This document shows positions 24,504-36,484 of a DNA stretch of 64,000 nt, piece by piece. Positions within the stretch are counted from its first letter, which is position 1. Every line of letters starts with the position of its first letter. Source of the stretch: Setoptus koraiensis (taxonomy: Eukaryota; Arthropoda); contig CM106586.1 in assembly GCA_048013815.1 (NCBI GenBank), positions 20,150,001 through 20,214,000 of the forward strand. Reading direction: 5' to 3'. Position numbers and translations under genes: made by a program. The notes below the pieces were generated by a model. That model saw only the letters and a program-made list of their open reading frames with translations, was not told where the DNA came from and did no database searches.

Positions 24504-25920
24504 ACTCAGCAGTTTTGCACGATCTGCAGCCGATTTGCAGCGATCAGCCGGGGCCCCGTTCGGCCGGCAGGCAGCATCTTTGTTTTGACAACAGCAACAA
24601 CAACAACTATTGCCCCTGACAGCTGCTCTCTGGCTCTTGGGCTCTCTGGCTCTTGGGCGCCCACTTGGTGGCGCCAGCCAGCAATACACAACAAATAATT
24701 TATCGGCTGTTGTTGTTTGTTTTCGCGCGCACTTTGCGCGTGCACGGGCCCCCCTGTTTGCTGATGCAAACTTCAAATGCAAACTCGCAAACTCTATCTG
24801 TCGCGCTCGTGCGCGCCCATCTGAATACAAACAAAATGGTCGCAAGCTCGTTGATTAATGATGTTTGCCTAGATTACTGTGTGCCGCTTGATGCCGTTGT
24901 CCATTAATTTAAATGGACGCGCACGCACTGGCGCTCCACTCAATAAAAACGCCAACAACGACAGCGCCTTTCTTGACTTTTCGCGGCCCCCGAAGCGACC
25001 TATTTTAAAGCGGGCCCCGCTCGCAGCGACCTGTGGAGCGCCCGCGCCCGCGCGCCCGTCCCCGGGGTCCGCGTCCGAGGTCGGGCGCCCCGCGAGCTCC
25101 ACTCGAAGCCGCTCGGATTTTTGCCCACACCGGGCTGCTTTGCTTTGTTTTTGAGCGCTCTGGCGGCCTTTTGACGCGCTCAGACTGGCCGCCGCCGCCG
25201 CGTTGGGGCGCATCACAGCCGGCAAAAGTCCCGTTGCGCGCCCGGCTCGTGCCAACAATGGCGACAAATTGACGTCGTTACTATTTCTCTAGTGCCCGCC
25301 ACTTTATCGCCACTCATAAACTGCGCGCCCGGCGCACATCATTATTCGCCGGCGAGCCCCACTGTTGTTTGTTTGTCTGTGTGTCGCTGTCGCTGCGGGC
25401 CCCACTCGGCGTGTTTGTTTGGCTTTTTTGAGCCAGCTTGAATCAATGCATGAGTGAATCGGGACGCGCTCCGGGTCCCGCAACCCGCCACTGTCCGGCC
25501 GTCCACTTATTGTCGCCTGACACTGGGTGGCGGCGCGCCGCTCGGTGATTATCATCGCTGCTGGCCGGCCGACCGGCTCGCTGGCTGGCTGGCAGCGGGC
25601 TCCATTACGAGTCATTTGGCAAGCTTAGCATGGGGCGTCATTTGCATGAGAATGCGATGGCGCGCCGCACGAGACGCGATGGCGCGCCGCACGACAGCGC
25701 CGCCGGACGACAGCGCCTAGCGCACCGAGAAAAGTGACAAGAGGCGCCCGCCGATATATTTGTGTCGGCGGCAATCGCTTATTATCGCGCGCTGGCGCGC
25801 GTTCAGCCAGCCAGTCGGGCGCTGGCAATGGCATTGGCAAATCGGTTCATTTATTACATTTGTTGTCGTTGTCGCCGTTGTTGTTGCCGATGTTGTGTGC
25901 CACCATTTATTGCACGGCAG

Positions 25921-26039
25921 CCTAGCGACGTTGGCGACTAGCGACGCTGGCGACTAGCGACGTTGGCGACTCGCGCGCGCCTAGCGACGTTGGCGACTCG
26001 CGACGCTGGCGACTCGCGCGCGCCTAGCGACATTAGCGG
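25921..26039. repeat. Higher-order minisatellite built on CTAGCGACGTTGGCGAC
   Basis: Units TAGCGACGTTGGCGAC, TAGCGACGCTGGCGAC and TCGCGACGCTGGCGAC alternate, and blocks end with TCGCGCGCGC before restarting at CTAGCGAC, giving a repeat of repeats over about 119 bp. The CGCCTAGCGAC junction is the same word found singly at many places in the window. Confidence 0.95.
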
Positions 26040-27158
26040 CGCATGCAATCTCGTGCAGCGCACGCTGCAGCCAGATAGATACCATCGCTTGATACAACGG
26101 CGGCGCCGATTCAATTGGCGAGCTGGCGATGCAAATATCGAAATGGATCCAAACGGGACGGCGAGCGCCAGAATCGGACCCGCGCCCGGCAGAACGGAGC
26201 CCCAGAAATGGGCAGATTTGGGGCAGAGATGATCGTTTGATTTGGGCGACTTTCCGATTGGAAGCGACACACGCATTGCGGTGACACAAATTTGCTCCGT
26301 CGCGCTAGTTGTTTTTTATGTCTCCATCGTCATTGATTGCCCGATCGCTTCGTTTGCCACCGGGCCGCGCGGCCCCATTTGTGCCCCGTCGGCCCCATCA
26401 GCCCCGTCGGCTCCGTTGGCTCCGTTGGCTCCATTTGGCTTTGTTGGCGCAGCCCGTCGACGCCCACATGCTGATGCCCGCTCAACCGCTCCAATTTAGC
26501 TGGGCATAATTTGGCGCGCTGGCGCCGCCCCCCGGGGCCCGTGCGCTGCGGGCTATGTACTCGGGCTAACAGTTTTGCACTCGATTTGCCTCTCCGCTGG
26601 CTGGCAGCGCAGGCATGTATATGTCAATAATATCCATTATGGCAGCGCTCATTGCCATAATAAAGGCCCAGCGAGCCTCTATGAGGCCTGCCAGTGACGG
26701 TGGCGCCCCCGCGAGCTCGTGCAGGCTCGTGCAAGCCTAGACAGCCAGTGGACATAGGCGCTTGTAACAAAGAAAAGAAAACAAAACAAAAACAAAATAA
26801 AACAGAAGAGAGAGAGCAGACAAACAGCGGACGGTCTTGCCAATTAATCATGGCAGCAGCCACAGACAAACGATGGACAAACAAACAAGGCGGCCAACAT
26901 TGCGCAATAACGACAACTTAAACACGTGCTAGTTGTTGTTGCTGGTTGTTGTTAATTTTCGCTTGTTAGCGTGTGCGCTAATTAGGTGATTCTTTGTTGC
27001 TGTGATGAACAATAACAAGTGAACAAAAGCCGATTGACACACCAATTACAAACTGTGAGTCTCTGTCTGTCTGTCTCGGCGGGCACAATATTACGCAACA
27101 CACACAGTTAGAAAACACGCTGGCCTGTAATAGTCAAACAACGTGTAAGTGTCGACTA

Positions 27159-27178
27159 GCACGCGATAAATCGCGTGC
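27159..27178. repeat. Near-palindrome, 9-bp arms with 2-bp centre
   Basis: GCACGCGAT and ATCGCGTGC are separated by AA only. Confidence 0.92.
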
Positions 27179-27633
27179 CGGCCACATCAGTGGCGCGGCT
27201 ACCTCATTTCGCTCATTTCGCGCTCGCTGCCGGCTACTTGTGGCCTGATTGCCACAAAACTATCACATTTATCACACACAATTTATTCATTTTTGGCCAT
27301 CTTTGGCAGGTGGCGCCCTCGCGCCAATGCGAGCTTGAAATCTCGGCCTAACCGGCTGCCACGAGCTGATTTCTGAAAAATCGGAGGCCCGCTCTCGTAA
27401 CAATAATTATGCCGTTGCGTTGCGCAACTCGTGCCGGCGCAACGCGATTCGCTAACGAGAATTTGCTGTCGCTAGCGAGAATTTGCTGTCGCGAACGCCC
27501 CTGGCCGGCACTTTCGGGCAAGCGATGCGACGCTTTCGGGCAAAAATGGCAAAGTCAAAAAATGGCCAGCGGCCACAATCGCGCAACCGGCAAAAGGTGG
27601 AAGGGTGAACTGGCCAACTGGCAAATGTGAAAA

Positions 27634-27690
27634 TGCCCGAACGCCCGTAGTGCCCGAACGCCCGGAGTGCCCGAACGCCCGGAGTGCCCG
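27634..27690. repeat. 17-bp tandem repeat, 3 copies
   Basis: TGCCCGAACGCCCGGAG occurs three times (first copy GTAG), followed by a partial unit. Confidence 0.95.
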
Positions 27691-28180
27691 GACTCTCGGA
27701 AAATGCCGTTCCCAGTCGGTTGCTTGGATTTTTATATCCGGTTCGCAGATGAATAATCTATCATTTGTAATCACGCGAATAGTGTTACTCACCTGTTTGT
27801 GGCTGTGTCTAGCTGTTGTCACTTTGGCTGCTCTTGCTGTGGCTCGTTGGCATTATTTGTTGTCACTGGGCTGGTGCTGCGATTCGGCGAGGCGCCCTCT
27901 TCGTTAGTGCGTCGCTTCACCTGTCGTCACTTTTGCTGGTTTGGTGCGTTTCTTGGCAAGAGATTCTTGCGTTTTTTGCGCGCTTTTGCGTTGTCTCGTC
28001 GATTGCTCGCTTGAGTTGTCTGTCGGAATGTGTTGTGGCTGAAAATTGTCAAAAATCTTGATTTGTTTCATGTGTCGTCGTGGCTGTCGGTGTGTTCGTT
28101 GCTGCCGGTTTTCACTGGTTTTTCGTTTGTTTTCACCTGTTCTCCGGCTCTCACACTGCTCACCTGTGTTTGTGTCTCGT

Positions 28181-28342
28181 CGATTTGCGTTACTTTGTCG
28201 ATTTGCGTTACTTTGTCGATTTGCGTTACTTTGTCGATTTGTGTTGCTTTGTCGATTTGTGTTACCTTGTCGATTTGCGTTACCTTGTCGATTTGCGTTA
28301 CCTTGTCGATATGCGTCACCTTGTCGATTTGTGTTACTTTGT
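28181..28342. repeat. 18-bp tandem repeat, 9 copies
   Basis: Nine exact-length 18-bp units of the type CGATTTGCGTTACTTTGT, varying at GCG/GTG, TAC/TGC and TTT/CTT. Since 18 is six codons and no frame contains a stop, long frames cross the array in all three + frames and on -. The sequence is T-rich on + (28.05-28.35 kb), unlike its surroundings. Confidence 0.97.
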
Positions 28343-28743
28343 CGATGTCGGTGTTGGGTGCCGTCGATGGGCTTGTGCTATGTTGCTGGACAAACAACGT
28401 ACGCGTGCTTTGATGCAAACCTCTCTTGTCAATGTCTTGTCAGCCCGTGTGTCTTGCCTCTGTCGGCCTCAATCGCTCAATGGGGCCCGCTCGCTCACTC
28501 GTTTGCTCACTGACAACGCGCACACGCACACACACACACGCCAAGAGACAGTAATTCACACAATATTTAGTAGCATGTTGTAAAACCCGTTATTACGTAA
28601 CTACTACGTAGCCAGTCGCTACGCGTGTCGTCGTCGTCGTCCGCTGGCTATTGCGCAATAGCGGCCAGCCTCACAATTGTCAGGCCCACAGCCAATGGTA
28701 GCGAGTGGTTGGCGCACGCGCCCCACTTTCACTTCCAACGGGA

Positions 28744-28757
28744 GCGCCATCTGGCGG
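28744..28757 (-). promoter_or_regulatory. CTCF consensus match
   Basis: The - strand reads CCGCCAGATGGCGC, matching every position of the animal CTCF core CCRCYAGRKGGCRS. The match is seen; the consensus is established; occupancy is inference, and the GC-rich context rich in GGCGCC raises the chance rate. Confidence 0.3.
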
Positions 28758-28802
28758 CACGCGCATCTTGTCAAGACGCGTGAAGCACGCGCACAAACAC
28801 AC

Positions 28803-28829
28803 CGCGCGCGTTGTTGAACAACGCGCGCG
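28803..28829. repeat. Near-perfect palindrome, 13-bp arms with 1-bp centre
   Basis: CGCGCGCGTTGTT and AACAACGCGCGCG flank a single G. Confidence 0.95.
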
Positions 28830-29802
28830 ATAAAACGCGGACGGGGGGCGGCAATGACTAGCATAAGATACACACCACTGTTGTTGTGTGTCATCGCCTC
28901 CCCTCTGTCGCCCGTGCGAGCCACAACAATCGACAGGCGACATATGGGCGCTCCCCCCCCGCGCACCGCACCGCACCGCGCGAGTTCTTGTCGCGCGGCC
29001 CCATTCCGCGCTGGCGCCATCTCGCGGACATGAGCGCAAACAGCGGTCTTGGCAAGTATTGGCGGCACTTTTGGCACACAAATTGTGTGACACACAAGTG
29101 GCCAGCCGTGCGTTAATTGTGCGTTGTCGCCACCAACCAAATGAGTGGCCGAGCTTTTTTCAACCGCTAGCCCCCTGTCGGCCGGCGGGCCCAATCACAC
29201 AGTGGGCGAGGGGGACATGTCCATTTCAAATGAATCATTTGTGCGCCTATGCGCCAACACCGAACACATCGAGCACAATTTGAATGACACACAACCGTTA
29301 TAATCAGAGGCCATAATGACCATTTGATGGCACTAGATTGATAGATGTTGCCCCGCTCCTTCGGGCCGCGCTCACTGGCCGGCGCTGGTCAGTGGGGCCC
29401 ACGAGCGGTCAGTGAGGCCCGCGAGCGCGCCACGGGGCCAGCGAGGGGCCCCTTTGTTGTCGGTTGTTGTGCGTCGTTGTCGGTTGTTGCGCGTTGTTGT
29501 CGGCTGTGGCTGGCGCCGCCGAGATCGATCGATCGACAAGCTCCATGATAAAAGGAATCAATTCAGCTCGCTGGCCAGTTTGTTGTCCATTCAATGAGCC
29601 AATTTAATTGCGCAATGTGCCAATCATTGCAATAATGGACAATAAAGCGCCCATGTCGCTCCGCGCCCCCCCCCCCATCGAATCCATCTTGGGCCCGCTG
29701 GCCAGCCCGCGCTAGCGGCCGCATTGTCGGGGGCCCGCTGCCGCGCTCATCTGGCGTTCGTCATCAGATCACGAGTGCCAGCCCCCACTCATATGGCGCC
29801 CC

Positions 29803-29804
<2 letters not shown>

Positions 29805-29874
<70 letters not shown>
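29805..29874. repeat. (CA)35 uninterrupted dinucleotide tract
   Basis: Thirty-five perfect CA units, the longest pure microsatellite in the window. It is likely to be highly variable in length between individuals, and its length in the assembly may be unreliable. Confidence 0.98.
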
Positions 29875-29875
<1 letters not shown>

Positions 29876-30945
29876 TCGAGCTGGCACGGTCTAATTCATT
29901 GGCCCAGATTCAACGGGCATGACCGGTGGTCAATCGGGCAATATGGTTGACTATTATGTTGGATTAATATTATTTTCATTCCGCGTTGTTGTTGTTGGCG
30001 CTGTCGGCCGTCGTCTCTGGCGGCCGCACAATGGCCGCGCCACATATGCCGGCCCCACGCTCAAGGCCGCATATGTAGGGCCTCACATATTGGGCCTCAT
30101 ATATTAGTATTAGCACAGTTGTATGAGCACACACAACAATTGCGAACAGGTCCCTGGCCGGCCAGCTCACAGCGGCTCAAACGGGACCGAGTGCGACCAA
30201 ACGCGACCAAATGCGACCAAGTGGGGCCAAATGGGGCCAAATGGGGCCAAAGTTTATCGATGGACGGTCTGCGAGGCTCGCAATTGAAAGCGACAAGCCG
30301 GTCAGTGGAAGCGATCGAAGCACAACAGCTGTGTGTCCTCATCATCGTGCTCGGATATGTTAGATTGCGATTGATAATCAATTCAATTAACTCGCCAACT
30401 CGTTCAATCTGACAACTCGAGCTGTTCTTTTTTGAGGGCCCCGTTGCGCAACACACATTGTGTGCGTTGTGTTGTGTGTCGAAATATATCCCCATATCCG
30501 GCGGGGCCAAAATACCCGCAAGCGGCTCGCTTTTATTGTTGTGCTAATGCCCCCGAACGCCGCCTAACTTGTTACTGGTCACTCGGTGCTTGTAGGCGAC
30601 CTAAAGGGGCCTGCTAGATCGCCCAGCAGTGGCGCTAATCTGGTGCCAGTGTGTGGATATTATGCCTGCTGTTCAATGTCAGCGGTGTAGGCCGATATAA
30701 TGCCGATATAATTTCAATTGATAATTGCCTCTCAACGCTAATCGGCCCACCCGGCTAATCTCTTGTTTGTGTGTGCGTGCGGCCGCCGGCCTTTATTAGG
30801 GCGCCCATTTACTTTAGCGCCACCTACCTAGCGATACTAGGCCGGTATATAGACTAGGCGTATTAACAGTTGTATTAGTACTTGTTGTTGTTGGCAACTA
30901 TAACCACGTTGAAGGGTCAGGAGGGGCCCACAGTCGGGCCCCACC

Positions 30946-30981
30946 GCACAACTGGCGGCACAACTGGCGGCACAACTGGCG
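30946..30981. repeat. 12-bp tandem repeat, 3 copies
   Basis: GCACAACTGGCG is present three times exactly. Confidence 0.95.
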
Positions 30982-31701
30982 GCAATAATTGATTTGGGCA
31001 CCATCTGACAAGCGCAATCGGGCGCTACATTACAATTGTTGTTGTCCTCTCATCGGATACTGTCGCCACTGGCACACGGGACGGCCGGCGCGATCGCTAC
31101 CCGGCGCCCAATCGCCCAAATACCTCTCTTTGCCCATTGCGCCTCAAATACCTCCAGCTCGACAGGGGGCGCGAGCCTATTGGGCCCCTGTTGCACCAAC
31201 ATCGGGTGTAACTCCATGACGGAATGTCCGTCCGACGATTTAAATGCAAACGAGACTGCTGAATGTCCCACATACCTCGCTCGTGTCGCCACCACTCGAG
31301 AGGTGTTGCCGGGTGCGGTGGCGGGCCCGAGCACCGCCAATACCCGGGCGGCACCATTGCCGGGCAGCGTATATTGATTTGGGTACGATTGGTAGACGAT
31401 TAACTCTGACCCAACTCGCCCGCCCGCCAGCCCGCCAGCCAGCTATCCAGTTGACTGACGAGAGATCAATATTGCTTATCGGCACTGCCGCTATCCACCG
31501 CTGAACTGGCGCATTAGGAAATACTTGCCCGCGCTAATAACTGCCCGCCGAGGCGCCCGGCCGCCGGGCGGGCCGCTACTTCGGGTTGGCTCGGGTTGGC
31601 TCGGGCTGGCTCGGGCTGGCTCGGGCCGCTACTTCGGGCTGGCTCGGGTCGGCGGCCAGCGGGCCACCTGGGGACCGTAAATGATTTTGCGAGCACTACT
31701 A

Positions 31702-31731
31702 CTAATTTGTTGTTATTTTGCAACAAATTAG
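31702..31731. repeat. Perfect inverted repeat, 11-bp arms
   Basis: CTAATTTGTTG at 31702-31712 pairs with CAACAAATTAG at 31721-31731; the 8-bp loop is TTATTTTG. Confidence 0.93.
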
Positions 31732-32670
31732 CTCGCCAACTGTGCGCGAGCTCGCCAATCGACTGGCTGTCTACTCGATTGGTTGCGTCGGGGCCCGAAT
31801 GGTCGCGTTGAGACTCGATTGGTGGCGTTGAGACTCGATTGGTTGCATTGAGACTGGCAGCGGGCATTGTGTTTCGCAATGTCAGCGGCGGTTTAATAGT
31901 TTTTATTTCGACGACGGCGACAACAGCAACGGCGACATTGCCGACAACGGCAACAACGGCGACAACAGCAACACGAGCCAGCAGCTGGCAATATAAATCA
32001 CCGCCGCTGCTGGCAATATGAGAATGGGGCCCGATTGTCGCGCCCACTCGCCGGCGAGACAATCGGGGCCCCTAATTGGAAAGTCTTTTGCTGGCTTGCT
32101 GGCTTGGAAAACGGTTTTTCGGTCACAATTTCGCCTTTCTACAATTTCACTCGAACAATTTCGTGCCGCTCGCAAGCTTGCCGCCGGGACGTCTTTGTTC
32201 GGCTGGCGGGCAATCACCGCGCGGGCTCGCCACGCACGAATAACAATTGCCGGCACCGGTTTAATAGGCACCGACAGCTATTTGCGAGCCGGCTAGCCAG
32301 CGCCTAGCGACTCTCGCGCGCGCCCAGCAGCCAACAGGCTCGCCAGCGACCGACAACGGCAAGCGGGGGCCTGGCGCCCGAGCCAGGTACCCAAGACGAG
32401 AATTGACGAGCGACAGGCGAGCGACTTTTTATCTCTGGGCGCTATCTGATGGCGCGCTCGCACCGATCTCAAATTGGCTCCATCTGGAGTTAGCGTGTAA
32501 ACGCGTGCCACTGGCAACTGGAACAACTGGCTCGAATTGGGGCGCGGCGTAGCGAGACGCCAACACTGAGCCGGCACTTGGAGTCGCCGGAGCAACCCGA
32601 ACGGAACGAATTCTCTCAAAAGTTGAAACTCTCGCCAAGAGAGCAATCTCGGCCCGTCGCCCGACAGTCG

Positions 32671-32782
32671 CCCAAGAGTTACCCAAGAGTTACCTAGAGT
32701 TGCCACGAGTCGCCGAGAGTTGCCACGAGTCGCCGAGAGTTGCCACGGCTTGGCGAGAGTTGCCACGGGTTGGCGAGAGTTA
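32671..32782. repeat. About 21-bp tandem repeat, 5 copies
   Basis: Degenerate units of GAGAGTTGCCACGAGTCGCC, with earlier copies reading AGAGTTACCCA and later ones GCTTGGC or GGTTGGC in place of GAGTCGCC. Confidence 0.93.
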
Positions 32783-33248
32783 CGTAAGGACTAATAATGA
32801 CTCGGCAGCGGCGGCGGCCACGGCGCCAGCTTATGTTACATAACTGTCCTGCTCTTAACAACGCTCCCTGTCGGCCGGATAGTTGGACAGGTGGCCCTTC
32901 AATCAATCAAACTCATTTGTTTGCCTGCTCACGAGCGGGCTCTAGTTGCGCTCGCGGCCGCTACGCGCATCGCCGTAAGTGGTTCTTGTTAGACTTGTAT
33001 TGTTTGGGCGCGTGCAACTGCGCACTCCGGCGATTCTTTTCATGGAGCGGGCAATTCTTTGGATTCTCTGCTTTTCCTTTGAATCGCTTCGGGTCGCCTA
33101 GAAACTGTTGGGCCGCCTGAGCTTTGGGTCGCCTAGAAACTGTTAGGCCACCTGAGCCTTTGGTCGGGCCGGATTCGCGCGCAAACAGTCAAACAGCATG
33201 ACAGACGGGCGAATTGGGACAGATGAACCGGCCAGTCAGTTGCATCGT

Positions 33249-33280
33249 GCCGGCCGACGGGGCCCCTTCCGTCGGCCGGC
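33249..33280. repeat. Perfect inverted repeat, 12-bp arms
   Basis: GCCGGCCGACGG at 33249-33260 pairs with CCGTCGGCCGGC at 33269-33280; the 8-bp loop is GGCCCCTT. Confidence 0.95.
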
Positions 33281-34213
33281 CCGATAAGCCGAGCAGCGCA
33301 GAGATAAGGCGCTTTTTGTTGCCAATTGCGGGTTTCTTTCAAACTTTTGCTTTTGACTTTTCGCGGCCACTTGGGCCATCTCCGCCAGTGACTGGCCGGC
33401 AGTGACTCGCTGCCAGTGGGTGCGCACCAGTAAATAAAGTCGCCCCAACCGAAACTGAACTCTTTTGTCCGGCTCGCCACTGGCTTTTCATTTCTGTGCC
33501 CGGCGAAAAAAAAAAAACTCGCGCTCGCCGATATATCACGCCGCCCGTTGTGATACATTGCAGTTTACAGTATATCTATATCTATCTATACATTATGTCT
33601 GTTCATCATATCTGGGCCCCCTATCTCGAGCCGGCCAAACGACGCAACGGCAATTGTTAAGCGCTTAGCCAGTTACGTAACGTTACGTACCGTTGGCTGT
33701 CGGTGTTGACTGCAGTCCGGTTACTGCCACAGTTACACTTGGCTGGCCAGGTAAGTCACCGATGGGGCCCGCTCAAGCGACAGGCCAGCCGATGCGATCT
33801 CGCTCGGCCCAATTGTGCCCATTGATTGTTCCAGTTTTCGCTGGCGCCTCGCCGCTGGACTTTTCACTGGAAAATGATGCTCAATTTAGCTCCATTTCAG
33901 CCGGTGGCTTTACTGGCAGCGCTCACTTGGCTCAGCGGCTCGGGCTCGGCGGGCTCAGCGGCTCGGGCTCGGCGGGCTCGAGCTAGCCGAAAATTGGCCA
34001 CTCGGCAATTTTCTAAATCCTAAATTCGCCAAACGTTATCTCTCGCCCGGTTGTCGTGTGTTTCTCTGCTTTTTTTTTGCTGCTGAAAAGCGCCCGCTCT
34101 TGGCCGCAATCTCATTTCGGGCCGCGCTGTCGCTGTCTACTGACCGTGACTGCAATGACTGCGCACAAAGCGCCGCCACAGCCCAACAAGCAGCCCGGCG
34201 CCAGCGCTCGAGC

Positions 34214-34242
34214 TGCCGGGCCGGGATTTAGCCGGCCCGGCA
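34214..34242. repeat. Perfect inverted repeat, 11-bp arms
   Basis: TGCCGGGCCGG at 34214-34224 pairs with CCGGCCCGGCA at 34232-34242 across a 7-bp loop. Confidence 0.94.
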
Positions 34243-34333
34243 GATAAGATATTCGCGAATCATCTTGACGGTCGACCAAATGATCCACAAATATTTTATC
34301 GGCTTTCACCAGCCGACCACCGAGTATTACGTG

Positions 34334-34385
34334 GGCGGCTTTGGGCGCCCGACTCCGGGACACCTCGCGGCGGCCCAAAGCCGCC
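34334..34385. repeat. Perfect inverted repeat, 13-bp arms
   Basis: GGCGGCTTTGGGC at 34334-34346 pairs with GCCCAAAGCCGCC at 34373-34385; 26-bp loop. Confidence 0.95.
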
Positions 34386-35804
34386 AAACCATACCCGAGT
34401 GTGCGGACTTAACTGTGCGGATAACCGGCTCGGCTCGGCACGGCCGGCCCGCCATGGCTGCGCGGCAAGCCCAAATTGGCGAGCTAATAAAGGCGAATAA
34501 AAGATGAAGGGGCCCCTCGCGCGGGCAAGCAACATCGACAATGATATCAACTAGATGTATATGTATTCTAGTTCATTGATTTTAATGATAATTCGGGCGC
34601 GCACGTTTACAATCTTGGCGAGCGAGCCGCTTTAAGTGGCGCCATCATGCCCGTTTCGAGTGGCGGGCGGCCGGGCCGTGCCGTGCGGGCACTTTGTGCC
34701 CTGGCGCAGTCACAGTCACAGCCAGCTAGCGGCCGAGAATGGCATTAGCCTATTTATCTTGATGTATCTGGCTCAGTCAGCAAAAAGATAAAGAGCCCCC
34801 TCTGTCGCTAGTCCCTTAATCTAATCAGCTTTTGTTGTTGGGCTCGGCCGGTCGCTCAGTTCTGGTCTCTCACAGTTAGAGGGCGCCCAGTTAGAGGTTG
34901 TGTCGCCCAGGCAGCCAGCGGCGAACAGGTAGCGATAGGTAGCAATCGAGCCATCGATTGGGTATCAAAGGCTCAACGGAAGTGCGCGCCGCGCGCTCCC
35001 GTAGGCCCGGCCCGGTCGCTAAATCGATTTATAATGATGCAAATGAGGCCGTCTCTTGATCGCATGGCCAGCCATTGAGCCGGCACAGGCCGGCTATCTC
35101 GTCAGATAGCTGGCCTGCTGTGGCCAAGTTGCCACACTGGCTGCCAGATCGGCTAGATCGATTAGACGCCGAGACATAGGCCGGCCTCGACTAGTGCCGC
35201 CTAACTACGCGCGCACTGTGCCCGTAATCGGATCGGGCAATCGACGCGCCGCTCGTTTTGTTACCTGAGCCCAAAGACTCGGGTGAGCCCACTCGCGGGC
35301 TTACTGCCGCTACCTGGCGACCACTCGCTTCAGTTCGTTTAGTTTGGCCGGCGGGGAGAGGGGGGGGGGGCAGGGCTCAACTTATGTTTGCTTTTATAAG
35401 CTGCTGGCGTTGTTGTTGTTGTTGTCAGTGTCGTTGTTTCGCCCCCCTCTCGCCGATACCAGCAGATAAAAACAACGAGCGGCCAAGCGGCGGACCGAAT
35501 TCATTTATTCCGGCGCTGGGGCCAGATTTCGGTGGGCGACTCTGGCGGCGGCTGGCCGAGTAAATAGCACCGACACAAACAATGAATAACAATGCCGCTG
35601 ATAATGATACCCGCACAATGGCCCGTTTTTCCGCTGTCGGCTGTTTGCTCGGGCGTCGTTGTCATCGTGGCCCCCGTGTCCCGGCAGATCTCACCTCGGA
35701 TCACCTTACCTCACCTTGTTGGCTGCGGCCAGCCAAATGAGCTCAACTGGGGCCCCGCGCACATAATCTCTCTGTTTGTCTGTGTGACTCGGCTCGATAT
35801 TGTA

Positions 35805-35860
35805 CGGCACGAGCTTGTCCGGCACGAGCTTGCCAAGCCAAGCCGGACAAGCTCGTGCCG
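35805..35860. repeat. Perfect inverted repeat, 18-bp arms
   Basis: CGGCACGAGCTTGTCCGG at 35805-35822 pairs with its exact complement at 35843-35860. The 20-bp loop starts with a second, direct copy of CACGAGCTTG. These are the longest perfect arms seen in the window. Confidence 0.97.
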
Positions 35861-35916
35861 AGGCGCGATATAAGCGCTTATATACGTGTGTGCGATGATG
35901 GAGCGGCTAATGGCCG

Positions 35917-35969
35917 ACACGAGATTATCCGGCTCGGGAGGCCCTTGGGCAGACCGAATAATCTCGTGT
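35917..35969. repeat. Perfect inverted repeat, 12-bp arms
   Basis: ACACGAGATTAT at 35917-35928 pairs with ATAATCTCGTGT at 35958-35969; 29-bp loop. It lies only 56 bp from the 18-bp hairpin and shares the CACGAG core with it. Confidence 0.95.
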
Positions 35970-36139
35970 TTTAAGGCCGCTCGCCGGGCCCCAAGTGTGA
36001 GCGACCTTTCCGGCCGACGAACAACTGCGAGCCGCGATCGTGTCGGCTCACAACAGCGACAAGAGCCCTGGGCGAACGGGCCGAACGGGGCGCGCACGGG
36101 AGACTTGGTGCAGATTCGGCGCCGATTGTTCTCATTTGA

Positions 36140-36176
36140 CTGATATTATTGACGATGCCGCGCTCAATAATATCAG
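36140..36176. repeat. Perfect inverted repeat, 13-bp arms
   Basis: CTGATATTATTGA at 36140-36152 pairs with TCAATAATATCAG at 36164-36176; 11-bp loop. Confidence 0.95.
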
Positions 36177-36270
36177 ATAATAATGCACCAAATAATGCCA
36201 ATTATACCCGTCCAATGGACTGTCCGAATGGGCGACTTTGCCACTTGCGCTGCCTCAAAACTGCGCTCGC

Positions 36271-36367
36271 TAGTTCGCGCCAGTTCGGGCTAGTTCGGGC
36301 AGTTCGGGCAGTTCGGGCAGTTCGGGCAAGTTCGCGCTAGTTCGCGCAAGTTCGAGCTAGTTCGAGC
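36271..36367. repeat. 10-11-bp tandem array of AGTTCGGGC
   Basis: About nine units of (T/C)AGTTCGGGC or AAGTTCGCGC. The central four are identical (AGTTCGGGC), with more diverged units on both sides. Confidence 0.94.
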
Positions 36368-36428
36368 GGCAGCAATTGGCCAGACGACGACAAAGCGGCC
36401 AGAGGGGCGATTGGAAAATTGTGTTCGC

Positions 36429-36484
36429 AGTTTGTTGCGGCTCGGATCGCGGACGGACGGGCCCCTTGCGAGCCGCAACAAACT
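36429..36484. repeat. Perfect inverted repeat, 16-bp arms
   Basis: AGTTTGTTGCGGCTCG at 36429-36444 pairs exactly with CGAGCCGCAACAAACT at 36469-36484; the 24-bp loop contains GGACGGACGG. Confidence 0.97.

Larger units (their letters stand above)
22248..33248. other. Gene-poor stretch
   Basis: No supportable gene. Besides the listed arrays it holds a three-copy, roughly 30-bp degenerate repeat around ATATTGCGCAA (about 22.53-22.61 kb), (CT)n at about 23.23-23.26 kb, a 9-bp GCCCCGTCG/GGCTCCGTT array at about 26.38-26.44 kb, a 21-bp direct pair at about 27.45-27.49 kb and decayed 10-22-bp arrays at 30.18-30.25, 31.58-31.65 and 31.77-31.86 kb. The AT-richer part at 26.8-27.4 kb shows nothing I can name. 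Confidence 0.7.

Noticed and set aside
28046-28583. Three overlapping + frames and one - frame of 116-167 codons
   Set aside because: They run through an 18-bp repeat that has no stop codon in these frames; the products are repeats of six residues with no domain.
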